A stretch of 64,000 bases of DNA from Ancistrus triradiatus (taxonomy: Eukaryota; Chordata; Actinopteri; Siluriformes; Loricariidae). Both the position numbers and the translations under genes were made by a program. The notes beneath the pieces were generated by a model. That model was not told the origin of the DNA, did no database searches, and worked only from the letters and a program-made list of their open reading frames with translations. Positions 35,540 to 47,018 of the stretch are shown here, one piece after another. The DNA lies in contig JAJAGP010000885.1 of NCBI GenBank assembly GCA_025084515.1, forward strand, positions 207,693 through 271,692, in the 5' to 3' direction. The first letter of the stretch is position 1. Every line of letters starts with the position of its first letter.

Positions 35540-35735
35540 AATGCCCACATTTCAAAAACATTCCAGTAGGTGGACTGGGTACCCCAAATTTCCCCTATGT
35601 GTGAGTGAGAAAGGGTGATGCCCTGTAATAGACTGGTGTATTTTCTAGTTTGTATTCCCACTTGCGCCCAGTGTTTCCGACATAAGCTCCAGACCCTAAT
35701 CACGATAAAGCAGTTACACAGTAATTTTCATGTTC
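35540..35735 (+). repeat. SINE type T, 3' part
   Basis: It contains GATGCCCTGTAATAGACTGG, GTATTCCCACTTGCGCCC and CATAAGCTCCAGACCC, then CGATAAAGCAGTTAC. This is the tail order of the type T family. The head is absent. Confidence 0.65.
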
Positions 35736-36925
35736 ATTGTTTGAAAGAAAAGATCTAATCAACATTATCAAAGTCTAAGGCAAGGAACAAGGTGGCTCCT
35801 TCATGGTCAAATGAAGTCAAAGCAGTGAGGCCCACACTGTGTACATAAACCAGCAACAGCATGCCTTTCTGCATCCTGTATTTATGGAAGCAGATTTGCC
35901 CCATTGTCTTATTGTTTCATAAGACGTCTGGCCTATTTTAAACGACAAAACAGTTGGACTTCCTAAGAGGGAAAGTCATTAGTGTATAGATCATAATACA
36001 CTATTCAAACACTTCCAGCTCCATGCAGCGGATTAGTTAGCATGGCATTCCTGAATTGAATTATCATATGAGCTGGAGTACATGCTACATATTTGAAAAC
36101 AAAGATTACTGTGACGTTTCTGAAATAATAAACCACATTCTCTCTTGGGGTCTCTCGCAGCTAAACTAAAGTCTAAAGCTGTTACACATAGAACACGTTT
36201 TTCATGTCACTTATTCGGACGAGAGTAAATTAATTTGAGCTCGTGTGTAATGACGCTATCTTCCACAGTCATTATTTTATTCATCCTCTGTTCAATTTTG
36301 CGAACTTTCGCCACCAAGAAAAACTCACTGTCCAATCACAGCTTGTTTCTAATAAAAGTACCTAATGCTTGTATGTATTTATGTATTTAGTGGCACAGTT
36401 GCATCAATGGCTGTTTGTGAGGAGCAAGTAGTAGGAGGAAGGTTATGGCGATATTAAAAGTGCCTAATGAAAGGAACAGCTTATTTTTATGACAAAGGTT
36501 TCTGGTTTTTGTAATCGCTGTTGTGTTTTTTGTGTTTATTAAATTCTTTAAAATTAATAAACCTATCAGGCTGAAGGTTATATTTTCCATTTGCATGGCT
36601 GTGTAGTGCTTTTTAAAAGAAATAAATCCTTAATGCCATATCTGAGGAATCAAACATGTGATTAATGCAATTAAATATTTGAATCATTTGACAGCACTGG
36701 TATTTAACAAATGTGACCCACGCACTTATCTGTTTATTTTTCTGAAAAAAATTCAATTCGTCACATTCGGTGTTTATAGTTTTGAGGCGAAAAAACTGCA
36801 TCTGAAAATGTCATGCCACATTTTTAATGTCACGTTCGATGTGTACCCATTAATACACAAAACATGAACTGGCTCCTAAGTCTGTCATGGCCTTTTAAGT
36901 AAGTCTATTAACAGAAAGCATCACA
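35736..36925. other. ptprg intron 1: no feature recognised
   Basis: AT-rich DNA. ORFs at 36387-36867 lack supporting features. Confidence 0.35.
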
Positions 36926-37192
36926 TTTTCTGTGAGGAGACCAATCAGTACACGGAGGGGGTGTGGTTATAATAACGTTGAGCCCTTTTAAGAAAAGCTT
37001 ATTGCTTAGAAAGCAAATAGCTCAGCTGTCCCGCAATGGATGGGAAAACTGCTAACTAAAGAAGTAAGTGCAGATGTAACAGCACATTCACATGTTGCTG
37101 CTTGCTTTCGAAGCAATGAGCGTTTTTCAGCACTTTCAAAGTTATTATAACTGCACCCCTTCTGTGTTTTAATTGGTCACCTCACAGAAACA
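36926..37192. repeat. 267-bp foldback element
   Basis: The outer arms (TTCTGTGAGGAGACCAATCA... and its inverse ...AATTGGTCACCTCACAGAA) continue inward through TGTGGTTATAATAAC / GTTATTATAACTGCA. They then reach ATTGCTTAGAAAGCAA / TTGCTTTCGAAGCAAT, so almost the whole unit can fold into one imperfect hairpin. There is no coding capacity; a MITE is likely. Confidence 0.8.
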
Positions 37193-37479
37193 AATGTGTG
37201 TAATACTGGCCTTTTAAGATATAAATAAAACTCCAACCTGTGCACATTTGGTATTACTATTAAACATTTTGCAGAGTGAAGTAAATATTCTGCTGTCAAT
37301 ATCGAAAAAATAAAATGTGCTACGAATTCACAAATATTTACTGTAAAGTACACCAACAGTGTGACTGAAATAAATTAAAAGATATTCAGTGCTCAATAAG
37401 CAGAACCCCACTGAGAGTGGCCACCCAGACAGAGATGATGCACAGCAGGAGACAACCATCATCATCCAGTATATGGACT
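37193..37479. other. ptprg intron 1: no feature recognised
   Basis: Nothing identified. Confidence 0.35.
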
Positions 37480-37560
37480 GTGGTTGCTCAGTTAGTAGAG
37501 CACTGTTTCCCAATGCTAAGCACCCCCAGTTCGTATGCTGCTTCTGGAGAGGTGATGGTT
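37480..37560 (+). repeat. tRNA-like SINE head, degraded
   Basis: GGTTGCTCAGTTAGTAGAGC resembles a tRNA A box with D-loop, and CCAGTTCGTATGC resembles a B box 30 nt later. The acceptor stem does not pair, so it is not a tRNA gene. Confidence 0.4.
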
Positions 37561-38247
37561 ATCTCCTATTGTGCATCATCCATCTCCATGGGTCCCATTT
37601 CACTCTCACTCTCCATACTTGGGGTCCCATCCTGCATTTTAACCTGTCTGTTAATTCATATCCCACCTTGGCAGGGGCCCTTCAAGCAGACCAGGTGTGC
37701 CTCATTTTCAGTTATATTAGGCAGAAGTATACTAGATACTAATAATTCACTGGGACTATTAAACGTGTACACTGCATATAACAAGCAGCTAAGTGTTGAC
37801 AAATTTCTATCATCCTGAGCACACTGTAAAACATGAATATTGCCAGTAGCTGCTAAGTGTTCTTTATTAGACGGTAAGCCATTGTTGAAAATAGAAATGG
37901 ATTGATTAATGAGTAAAATACACTGCTTCATCAATAAGTAAATGTAAAACACTACTCCCTCAGTAATTCATGCTGGCACTGTTGACTCGCTGACACTAAA
38001 CATGGTTTTGACTCTGAGTCATTGATTCATCTTAATGATTCTCCAGTTCGCTGGCTCTCTTCGCTGGCAACTCGCTGGCTATCTTTTGAAAGCTGCAGCT
38101 GTTTTCCATTCATTTCTATTTCAAACAATAAAAAGCTAAGCAGTATAGATAATTCAAGTCAGATTACACCGTGCATTTTCTTTTCACTCATAATAAGTAT
38201 GACTTTTTTGGGTAGAATTTGGCTCTCAGAGATATCAAGTAAAGAGT
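37561..38247. other. ptprg intron 1: no feature recognised
   Basis: Overlapping ORFs on both strands (37389-37952) show no recognised domain. Confidence 0.35.
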
Positions 38248-38540
38248 GGCACGGTGGCTCAGTGGGTAGCAGTGTTGCCTCCTGGGTTCCATCCCAGGTC
38301 ACATGGTCTGGGTCCATGCTGCATGGAGTCTGCATGCCCTCCCTGTGTCGGCATGGGTTTACATGGGGTACTCTGGTTTTCTCCCATAGTCCAAAGACAA
38401 GGGTCTAACTGGTGTGTCTAAAGTGCCCCTAGTGTATGACTGTGTGTATAAGTGTGTGAGTGTGTGAATTGGTGCCCTATCTACGGTTGCTTCTGCCTCG
38501 CGCCCTGACCAGGGTTAACCAGATTAGAAAATGAATGAAT
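38248..38540 (+). repeat. tRNA-derived SINE, type T, near full length
   Basis: Starts GGCACGGTGGCTCAGTGGGT (A box), B-box region GGTTCCATCCCAGG, then GGAGTCTGCATGCCCTCC, CATAGTCCAAAGACAAG, and ends CCCTGACCAGGGTTAACC and AAAATGAATGAAT. It is the reference copy for type T in this window. Confidence 0.88.
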
Positions 38541-39905
38541 TAGATAGCAAGTTATCCATACACATGACTGCTGAAGTTCATGGGTAAACAGACTGCAAAA
38601 ACAACAAGCATCCAGCCTAGACCTGTGTGTTTTTGGTTGCTTTGCCTCAGACATTAAGCCTTATGCAAAACGTTGGGCAACCCTAGTCAAATTAGATGTT
38701 TTGTTGGAGGTTTTTAAGTTGGAAAAACATGAACATGAAAAAATCTGCATATTGAAATACATACATTTAAAGCACACTTGGCGAATAAACAGGCAAGGTT
38801 TCAGAATCACTGGGTTATGGTTCATTAAAGTTTGCAGAAATGTGATATTAAGTAATAAGACGTTAGGTTCAAAGTCAAAGCTTGGTCGTTATCAGGAACA
38901 GACAGGCATAGTTCATTTTTCCTTATTATAAATACCTGTAATTCCTCCATTTGATATTTAATTCCTTATTTAATATTTACACTGCTTCATTAGCAAACCC
39001 TTACTGAGATCAAACGTTTCTTACATGAAGTCAGATTAAATGGAACTTTATTCTTTATTCTGCAGGGTTTTTTATCCGAACGAAACTCTTCCAAATCTTT
39101 TAGCACAGTGACAAATTTTGTCACCAAACATTTACTTGTTTGTGCTTAGTTTACATTTAGAAATACTCAAGCTTTTCTTCACTAACATAATCACAAATAA
39201 TAATAGTTGATACTTCTTGCCATATTTACTATACGTAAATACAAATACGTACTATTAAGTCATAGCAGGGATAGAAAAAGTAAAAGAAACAAAAAAAATG
39301 CAAACTATTCAAGAGAAGCTGTAGCCTTGAATTTCAGATGACAACAATGTCGCCTGGATACAAAACCTACTGCACAGGAATCGATTCTACTTCCTGAGGA
39401 GCATTCTTTGCCCAGTACATCACAGGCACATTGGGTAATCATAAAATCAAATTGACGAGTTATGTAGGCTTGGTAAATGGCAGATAATTGGTCTTTACAT
39501 AGCCACAGCATGAAACTTGTTTTGACAAATCAAGCATTTACCGGGCTCATATAACAAACAACCAAGCAAATACTGACATATTCAATTCCAACATAATTTC
39601 CCAGTAACAAGATATCTCTGTGAAAGGCAAGGCATATTCATTGTTGAAAAAGCCCCTATGAAATTGTTTAATGTGAAAGTATGTGCTTTTGTAGATGATG
39701 TCTCACCTTGGTGCCTGTGTATGGATCTTGTGTGAGGCTTATAAGATGATATCGGTGAATTACATGACTAAAGATATGACCTAGATAGAAAGACGTTATA
39801 AGAGAGGTTCTAAATAATAAATAATAAATAGAACTACATTTAATAACATATTATACAACAACAATACTGCTCTTAAATGATTTTGCTATTACTAGTAATT
39901 GTTAA
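38541..39905. other. ptprg intron 1: no feature recognised
   Basis: AT-rich unassigned DNA. Confidence 0.35.
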
Positions 39906-40822
39906 GAAACATTCACTGCCCACTTCATTAAGTACACCGTGCCAGTACCGGGATTTCAGAACGTCTTTAATTCTTCATGGGTTAGATTCCTCAGGGATCT
40001 TGGTCTATATTGACATAACAGCATCTTGCAGCTGTACATCCATGATGTGAATCTCCCGTTCCACCACATTCCAAAGGTGCTCTATTGAATTGAGATATGG
40101 TGAATCTGGAGGCCATTTAAATGCAGTGAACTCATTGTCTTGGTCAAGAAACCAGTTTGAGATGATTTGAGACTTGTGATATGTTGCATTATCCTGCTGG
40201 AAGTAGCCATAAAAAGATGAGTACACTGTGGTCATAAAGGAATGGACATGGTCAGGAACAATACTCAAGTATTTAAACTATGCTCAATTGATATTAAGAA
40301 GCCCAAAGTCTGCCAAAACATATCCCCCACACCATTACACTACCACCATGGAGGTTTAGAGATGCTCTTCTCCATACATCAGTTGTAACAAGTGGTAATT
40401 AGAGTTACTGTTGCCTTTCTATCAGCTCAAACCAGTCCGGCCATTCTCCTCTGACCCCTGGCATCTCAAGTTACTTTCACCCACAGAACTGCCCCACACT
40501 GGATATTTTCTTTTCATGACTATACTCTGTAATCCCTAGTGTGTGAAATATACACTATTATAGTCCGAAAAACTGTTCTTTTTATGACTGTACTCCCCCA
40601 GTAGATCAGCAGTTACTGAAATAGTCAGACCAGTCCTTCTAGCACCAACAATGATGTCATGTTCATAGTCACTTAAATCACCTTTCCTCCCCATTTTGAT
40701 GCTCGGTTTGAACTTCAGCAGATTGTCTTGGCCATGTCCACATGCTTAAATGATTGGCTGATAAGATATTTGCATTAACAAGCAGTTGAACAGGTGTACC
40801 TAATAACAGGCTGGTGAGTATA
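39906..40822 (-). mobile_element. Tc1-like transposon, DD36E family, degraded
   Basis: Both ends are seen: CACTTCATTAAGTACACC at the left and CAGGTGTACCTAATAACAGG at the right. The minus-strand transposase relic includes FQQDNATYHKS with the second Asp and LNSIEHLW with the Glu. Thirty-six residues lie between them. It continues to VEREIHIMDVQLQ. The middle (40270-40400) is deleted around the first Asp. The N-terminal region is comparable to the fragment at 19961. Confidence 0.88.
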
Positions 40823-42479
40823 AACATTACTATATTTGCTGGGGTTTTTTTCCTCTACACATTTCCTATAGTTTAATTAGTCCATGTCTCATCTTTTACC
40901 TAAAAGGCTGAGCAAAGCTAAATGGTCATTTAGGCCAGACACAACAATTCCACTCCCCATTATGCCTAAAGCACTTAAAATGAATTTTAAAGATCCCTGA
41001 AAAGCCAGGGTAAAATAAGCCCGTGACACATGTAAAAGTCACAACCATCCTGTGGATATGAAATATGGATCTGGATCACTGCTTTCCATTAAATTTAATG
41101 CTTCTCTTGTATTGATTTTTCACTCTCTGCTTTCAATTAAACGATTTACAGACTCTTTTATGCAGGTCAGGGTATAGAAGAAAGACAGATTAGAAAAAGG
41201 AGAGGTAGAAAGAATTCCTTTCTGATTTCATTACATAGACGACCATTCAATCACCCGGCAGAGGAGTGCTCATTAGTGGAAAGTGTGAGTGCTGCTGGGT
41301 AGAACGAAGGGCAAGGTAAAGCATAAAAAAAACTGACAAGAGGCACTTGATGGGTTCGGTTGTCAGACTGGAGCTTCCAGCAGACCTTCATGCCTGTTTG
41401 ACTGAGAGGCCGAGTGTCAGTCTCAACAGGCCACTGTGATCTCTGCCTTTACACAAAGGACGGGACAATTGTGTGCTTCCACTAAGTTTTCTTCCACAGT
41501 AAAGGAGAATTCTAAGGTTTCAACAGTTACTCTTTGTTACTCACAAATTAGGACTGATTAGAAATACCAGACGTATTAATTTAAAGTACGGAATAAACAC
41601 GACTGTATATTTCATAATATTATGTATTACTTAAGGAGGCAATAAGCTGTTGCATTAATATAGAATATCATTACGCTTGGACAGGCAAGGAGAAAAGCTG
41701 ATGAAGAATATTTATCATTGGTCAGATGACTAAGCCAAGTACAACCTAGTGCGTCCTTATATGACAAAGCCTCTTATCCAGAGCATTCATCAGCCCGCTA
41801 ATAAAGCCATCAGGATATCTTACAGAATGCAGAGTCCCATACTGACATGCTTCAGCAACTTTCCTTCAAGGCAGGTTAATGTAACTTGCAGCTTTTGGTG
41901 AATATGAGCAGGGGCAGGGAGTTTATGGGATGAAAAAAGAAACCAACCAACAAGAGATGCAAGCAAAACATTTGCAAGAGACAAGGTGAAATGAGGAACG
42001 GAGCAGTGAAGGAGTAACTTTGGTGCTGGTGTATATTCCCGAGCAAATCTGGATAAATATCTGTTTGGCATGACCAAACAAGGCATATTGTATTAGTGTT
42101 AGAGAGTATTCAAAGGAAATGGCTAAGCTTACATTTCTCATTAGTGTCATTTTTGTTTACATTTAATAACAGTTCAGGTAGATTAGTTGCTTATGTTATC
42201 TAAAGAAATTACCAAGGATTTAGATAGAAAACAAAGTGATCAAACCTGACAAAATCTCAAAGAAATATCATTGATCTATGAAGCTCGAGGGTGCTAAACG
42301 AAACTCTTCAGCGCTCGTTTAAACACGGCTAGACGCAAATCAACACAATTTGAGTAGCTACCACTACCCTTAGAGATATAACTCAAAACAAAACCATTGG
42401 TGATTACATATTTGAATAGGGCCTAAATAAATAATCACAGATGTTTCCTTCACGGGTCAAAGAGATTCGGGCCATTAGT
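40823..42479. other. ptprg intron 1, donor-proximal part
   Basis: No repeat family identified. The intron itself continues to the GT donor at 42592-42593. Confidence 0.45.
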
Positions 42480-43220
42480 GCTAAACTGTTCCTCAGTTTA
42501 CTCGATCGCTGGTTTAGCCCGAGTTCAGGAACTTAAAAAAACACAGACACGGTCCCGATGATTCAAAAATAAAACGTGTGTATTCACACTTACCGGGATG
42601 AGCGCTGATGGACTGGATGAGCAGCAGGGACAGAGTCCAGCACGGGAGCCTGTATCTTCGAATCCTCATGACACGGATCGGAACGAAACAAGAGTCAGTA
42701 AGTGAGGGACAAAACCGCTTTGAAATCAATTTTAAGCGCACATTAGCAGAACAGCGCTGCGATCGAAATTTCATGGGACGTGTCGCACATCCCGGGATCT
42801 GCACTTCTCCTCTTTACATTTTCCGGGTTTAATCCGGTTCCTAATGGGTTCGGCCTGAAGGAATAAGCGATGCTTCTCGGGTTTGTTCAGAGCACAGGCT
42901 CCTGATGTCAGGCGCGTCCGTGCAGTTCCATGCAGGAAGTTAGGAAGTGAGCACACTCGCGCCGGCACAGGAATCTGCTGCTTTTTTTTCATTAGCAGTG
43001 AGGCGGGAAGCAGAGCAGAAAGCCATCCCCCTCCGGATCCTAGCGCCCTAGGCTGTTCCCTAATGCCTAATGACTCAGGCAGGGCTACGGGAGATGTAAA
43101 GAGAAGAAAGTCGGCTTTTTAAATACACCGGTTATTTTTAACTATGTTGTCTTTGCACGTTCTGCGCTGTTTGCAGACTCCTGTCGCTCGGGGAAACTTT
43201 AGATTTTCAAACTGTTTTAA
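42480..43220 (-). promoter_or_regulatory. ptprg: CpG-rich putative ptprg promoter and 5' UTR
   Basis: This block contains many CpGs (for example GCGCGTCCGTGC, ACTCGCGCCGGCAC and CTGCGATCG), whereas flanking DNA is CpG-poor and AT-rich. It brackets the ptprg signal-peptide exon, and the 5' UTR must lie above 42669 on the minus strand. The start of transcription cannot be placed from sequence alone. ORFs on either strand inside it look incidental. The boundaries are approximate. Confidence 0.6.
42594..42669 (-). CDS. ptprg: ptprg coding exon 1 (signal peptide)
   Basis: First coding exon of receptor-type tyrosine phosphatase gamma, a type I membrane protein whose ectodomain begins with a carbonic-anhydrase-like domain. 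On the minus strand an ATG at 42669 (G at -3) opens 25 codons plus one base and then meets a GTAAGT splice donor at 42593. The peptide has a basic n-region (MRIRRYR) and a hydrophobic core (WTLSLLLIQSI), then SAHP, a classic secretory signal. The PCW near the start and the length fit vertebrate PTPRG as I remember it. In-frame upstream ATGs, the first at 42804, could add 45 residues, but the added part is not hydrophobic, so the signal-peptide start is preferred. The exon sits in a CpG-rich block and joins exon 2 in phase 1. The gene name rests mainly on exon 2. Paralog a or b cannot be decided. Confidence 0.8.
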
Positions 43221-43709
43221 CTAAAAAGGTCATCGTTTTAGATCATCATATGTACCCTACACAGTTTCCACAGTCAAGCTCTTATCTAACTGCAGAAGCG
43301 TCATTTAGTCAGAAGAGCTAAGTCACGCAAGATGTGCCTCTTGTATCTCTGCACACTTTCAGACCTAATGAGCAATAAACGCCACTGTTGTGTTATTATT
43401 GCACAGTTTGGCTCCCCTGTTTGTCAGGCCACAGAATGGCGCTCTCCACGGTGCTGAAGGTCTGCCAGGTCTTTGGCTTCTGAAAGAAAACCTGCACGCC
43501 CTTCCCCCATAACACTCTGGGCTGGACTGTGCAGAGTTCTGTCTTCTGTTGTAGTATGAAGATGTATATCACCTATACATCATGTTCATTTATCAATCAG
43601 GCCACAGTAGTGGCCCCAGCAAGTTTACTGTACAAAAACATGACAGAACATGTCAATGCACAAGATCACTGACCTGTTTATATATGCTTTTCTTACATAT
43701 GACAGGAAA
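43221..43709. other. DNA immediately upstream of the ptprg promoter block
   Basis: No gene recognised. Composition returns from CpG-rich to AT-rich. Confidence 0.4.
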
Positions 43710-43880
43710 ATGGTGGTTCAGTGGTTCAGGCACAAGACTGCAGACCAAAAGGTTAAGTGTTCAAGTCCCTGTGCCACCAAGCTATAGGCCCCTGAGCAAG
43801 GCTCTTAATACCTACTTGCTTGGATTGTATCATGCCGTAATTGTTGCTTTGGATAAATGAGTTTGCCCAATAAGGTCATA
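43710..43880 (+). repeat. SINE type S, diverged
   Basis: Head GGTGGTTCAGTGGTTCAGG, box B GTTCAAGTCCC, CTTGCTTGGATTGTAT and the TTTGGATAAATGAG tail. Confidence 0.75.
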
Positions 43881-43914
43881 TAAATGAATTTGGTACAGTG
43901 GGTTAGTACTGTTG

Positions 43915-44585
43915 TCTGTTCCGGTACCAGTTCTTGCTCCACTCCACTGTTCTTCAGTCACCAGTCCCAGTCTTCATACCATTACTCAGATCACATTGGA
44001 GGGTAATAACCCCCACTCTCATCCTCCGGTTCACTGAGCATGCCAAGCCACCCGCTGAGGACACAAGAACCTACAGTGACTCTGTTTAATAATGCCAATA
44101 CACATATTCTCTATGTTAATATATTCAGTATTTTATTCATATATACTGTCTTATGTGCTATAGTTTTACATACTCTTCTCTCATATACTATACTTTTATT
44201 ACACTCTTCATTACATTGTACTCTCTTTAATTTATCAGTCTATACATTATCAGATTTTATTTTATTTTATTTATTAGATTTTCTTTAAATATGTTCTCTC
44301 TGTTAATTTTTATATTTAGCTTCTGTCTAACCTATTACTACAAACACATTAATTAGGTAACTTAGTTTAATTCTCAATTATATCATTTATCCTGCTTAAG
44401 GAGGTTGGGTCCCTTTTTAAGTCTTGGTCCTTTCAAGGTTTTATCCTTTTAACATTTAGAAAGATGTTCCTTGCCACTGTCGCCCTGTGCTTGCTAAATT
44501 AGGGCGTTTGGCCTAGATATTTTTTAAAGATGCTTTTAGACAAAAACTGATGTAAAAATGCTATATAAATGAATTTGACTTTTCT
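43915..44585 (+). repeat. LINE 3' untranslated region-like repeat
   Basis: The 3' half (44395-44585) contains GGAGGTTGGGTCCC, GTTCCTTGCCACTGTCGCCC and CTATATAAATGAATTTGACT, matching the copy at 46796-47018. This is the tail of a common fish LINE/retroposon family. The upstream part is less certain. Confidence 0.65.
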
Positions 44586-44589
44586 TGAC

Positions 44590-44925
44590 TTGAGTCACAG
44601 CCCCAGAGACTCTAGTCAGCTGGTCCCAAGTCCCTGCCTGACCACTGCTTGTGTGGAGTTTGCATATTCACTCATGTCTGTGTGGGTTTCCTCCAGATAC
44701 TCTGGATTCTTCGTACATTCCAAAGACAATGCTTACTCAATTGGCACCTTTAAAGTGTCCCATTGTAAGTCACCAGAATGAATGTTTGTATATGTTTGTT
44801 GCCCTTCGATAGACTGGCACCCTGTCTAGGAGTGGTCCCACCTTGCACTCTCTGTTGCTGGATAGCAACCCATCCATGTGACCCTGAATTGGATTAATCA
44901 TGTATGGAATTGAGTGAGTGAAATA
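44590..44925 (+). repeat. SINE type T, headless
   Basis: GTGTGGAGTTTGCATATTC, GTGTGGGTTTCCTCCAG, CATTCCAAAGACAATG and ATAGACTGGCACCCTGTC are present in the family order. The tRNA-like head is eroded. Confidence 0.7.
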
Positions 44926-45489
44926 TATGTATAGAAATGATTAATATATTGTATGTAAAGGTTGCAGATGTCAGGTTTTAAGACTAGGTTTAAGACTGAT
45001 CAGACAGTTGTGGACTCAACTCCAGCCTCCTTCAGTTCTCTTCAAATCTGCTCAGCTCATATGTAATTCTCTTTGGATAAAAACAGTGTGAATGTAAAGG
45101 GCTACACTTCCATATCACATACTCTAGCAGTATATGTGAACTGTACTTCTGTATGTGACAGGCTGCATCCATCACACGGTGAGTGGCTGGGAACTACTGC
45201 TATGGAGCTTTTTCCCAAACAATGACACAAATCACAGCTGAACCAATGTAGATAAATGATATGATAGATAAATGATAGATGATGGATAAATCAAGTATGA
45301 ACATCCAACTAACAACTGTTTTCCAAAGCTATCACAGCTCAACCACAGTTGTTTGAACCACTGTAGTAGGACCCACCTAAATTTGCTTTGCAGGGGTTTG
45401 ACCTGCATGTTTAATGGAATTTGAAGTAAATAAACTGCCAAAATGATTATGACATCATGTTAATGAAGGAGAATTATTGTGGTTCCTGG
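44926..45489. other. Intergenic DNA, no feature recognised
   Basis: A possible SINE tail (TTTGGATAAAAACAGTGTG) lies near 45075. GATA-rich low complexity occurs at 45250-45290. Confidence 0.35.
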
Positions 45490-46075
45490 CAGGGCTGAAT
45501 GATTAATCGTATTTTAATCAAAATCACATTATTTTCAAATAGTAGGAGCAACGATTAGAAGTAGTCAATACGCTGCAAGTGTAATAAGAGAAAAACTCAC
45601 CCAATAAAACTAACCCGTGAACTGCCTGCTGATTCTCAATCAGAAGCCACCAATTATGCATAAGTCATGCGTGACAAAGAAGCACAACAGCTAACAAATC
45701 AGCTTGCCACTAGATTGAAGTGAGTGAGGCCCAAGGTCCAGCAGATGGTTGTTACCAAAGAAAAACAAAGGAAAGGACTTAGAAAACTGACATATTGCAA
45801 AAGACACTGTACAAAACACGTCAGACAAACCTATATCAACATTTGAAGAAGAAACACTGACATCTCTATGCTGATTGCAATTTACTAACAATTTACTAAC
45901 GTGACAGCCAGGCAAACCTCAATTACATGGATGTTCGAAAGCATCAAACCATATGAAAAAAAGCTCATGAAGACACCATGAGGATAACAGACTAGTACTT
46001 CCCTAAAGACATGGTGCCAATTTATACAGTGTCTAAAACTAACTTTGTTTGTGTTTTTTATTAGGCAACGCCTAA
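45490..46075 (+). pseudogene. hAT transposon relic (zinc-finger BED type)
   Basis: It begins CAGGGCTGAATGATTAATCG, a terminus seen in hAT elements of fish. Near the end the plus strand reads RITD, a stop, then FPKDMVPIYTVSKTNF. This resembles the IAKDMxPIxTVExxxF block of hAT transposases. The rest is decayed and the right terminus is not seen. Confidence 0.6.
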
Positions 46076-46156
46076 TAATCTCAATGAATTCTTATGTTTA
46101 TGTTTGATAGATATGTGAACCACTAATACAGGTTGGGATTTTAAGTTTAAAACATT

Positions 46157-46690
46157 ATGGTACTGTGCAAAAGTACTAGGCCACCATTAGATTTGTTGTT
46201 ATAGCAATGGTATAACAACTATCCGTAACATACTGTCGACGATTGGACCCAAAATCTCAAACATGGATTTGTTCATCCATAATGCTCTTTTCCACTGATC
46301 CTCATTCCAATCTTTGTGAGCTTTAGCATATTTTAGCCTTTTTATCCTTTGCCCTTCCACAAAAGTGGTTTCTTAGCTGCTACCATTTCAAAAAAGACAA
46401 TATCTGATCAAGCTTCTTCAGACTGTAGATGAGTCAACTTAGCATTCCAATGAAACTGCCAGATGCTATCGCTAAAGTCTAAGGGGAGGTCAAACTAAAT
46501 ACTTGCCATTGTAGCCTATAAAGGTTGATTTCAGTTTTTTAAAACTGAATGTATTTTCTGGTTGTATTCTAATGTAGAGACTAATAAATAATAATATATG
46601 GTTATTCATTTAGAAAACATTTTTACACCATATTTACAGTTTGATATCAATGCACTTCAAGCCTAGAAAGTTAATTTTTGTTTGCCATAT
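46157..46690 (-). pseudogene. Tc1-like transposon relic (TACTGTGCAAAAGT end)
   Basis: The left end GGTACTGTGCAAAAGTACTA is typical of a Tc1-like family. The minus strand (46400 to 46200) translates with breaks to AAKKPLLWKGKG, KYAKAHKDWNEDQWKRALW and NKSMFEILG. This is the region leading to the first catalytic Asp, which is lost (WTDES to WMNKS). Confidence 0.7.
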
Positions 46691-46795
46691 TATGCTTATT
46701 TATGTCATTTATACTTAATGTCGATGTGCATACTTCACATTTTATTTTAACTTTGACTCCATGACTTTAGTTTCGCTCTTAGATTTATCATCTAC

Positions 46796-47018
46796 GCCGC
46801 CCAAGGAGGTTGGGTCCTTTTTGAGTCTTGGTCCTCCCAAGGTTTCTTCCTAGAACTAGGGAGTTTTTCCTTGCCACTGTCGCCCTAGGCTTGCTCAATT
46901 TGGGATTGGACGTAGTTATTAGGAGATAATCTAAACTTGTAAAGTTGCTTTGAGACAATGCTCCATTGTAAAAAGCGCTATATAAATAAATCTGACTTGA
47001 CTTGACTTGACTTTATTA
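46796..47018 (+). repeat. LINE-type 3' tail with (TGACT)n end
   Basis: GGAGGTTGGGTCCTTTTTGA, TTTCCTTGCCACTGTCGCCC and AGCGCTATATAAATAAATCT, followed by four TTGAC units. Widespread 3' end of a fish retroposon; paired with 44395-44585. Confidence 0.8.

Noticed and set aside
37480..37560. tRNA gene
   Set aside because: A and B box-like sequences are present, but the acceptor and anticodon stems do not pair. Better read as a SINE head.
42514..43122. Opposing ORFs across the CpG-rich block as separate genes
   Set aside because: High GC makes stops rare. Only the signal-peptide segment with its splice donor has coding evidence.
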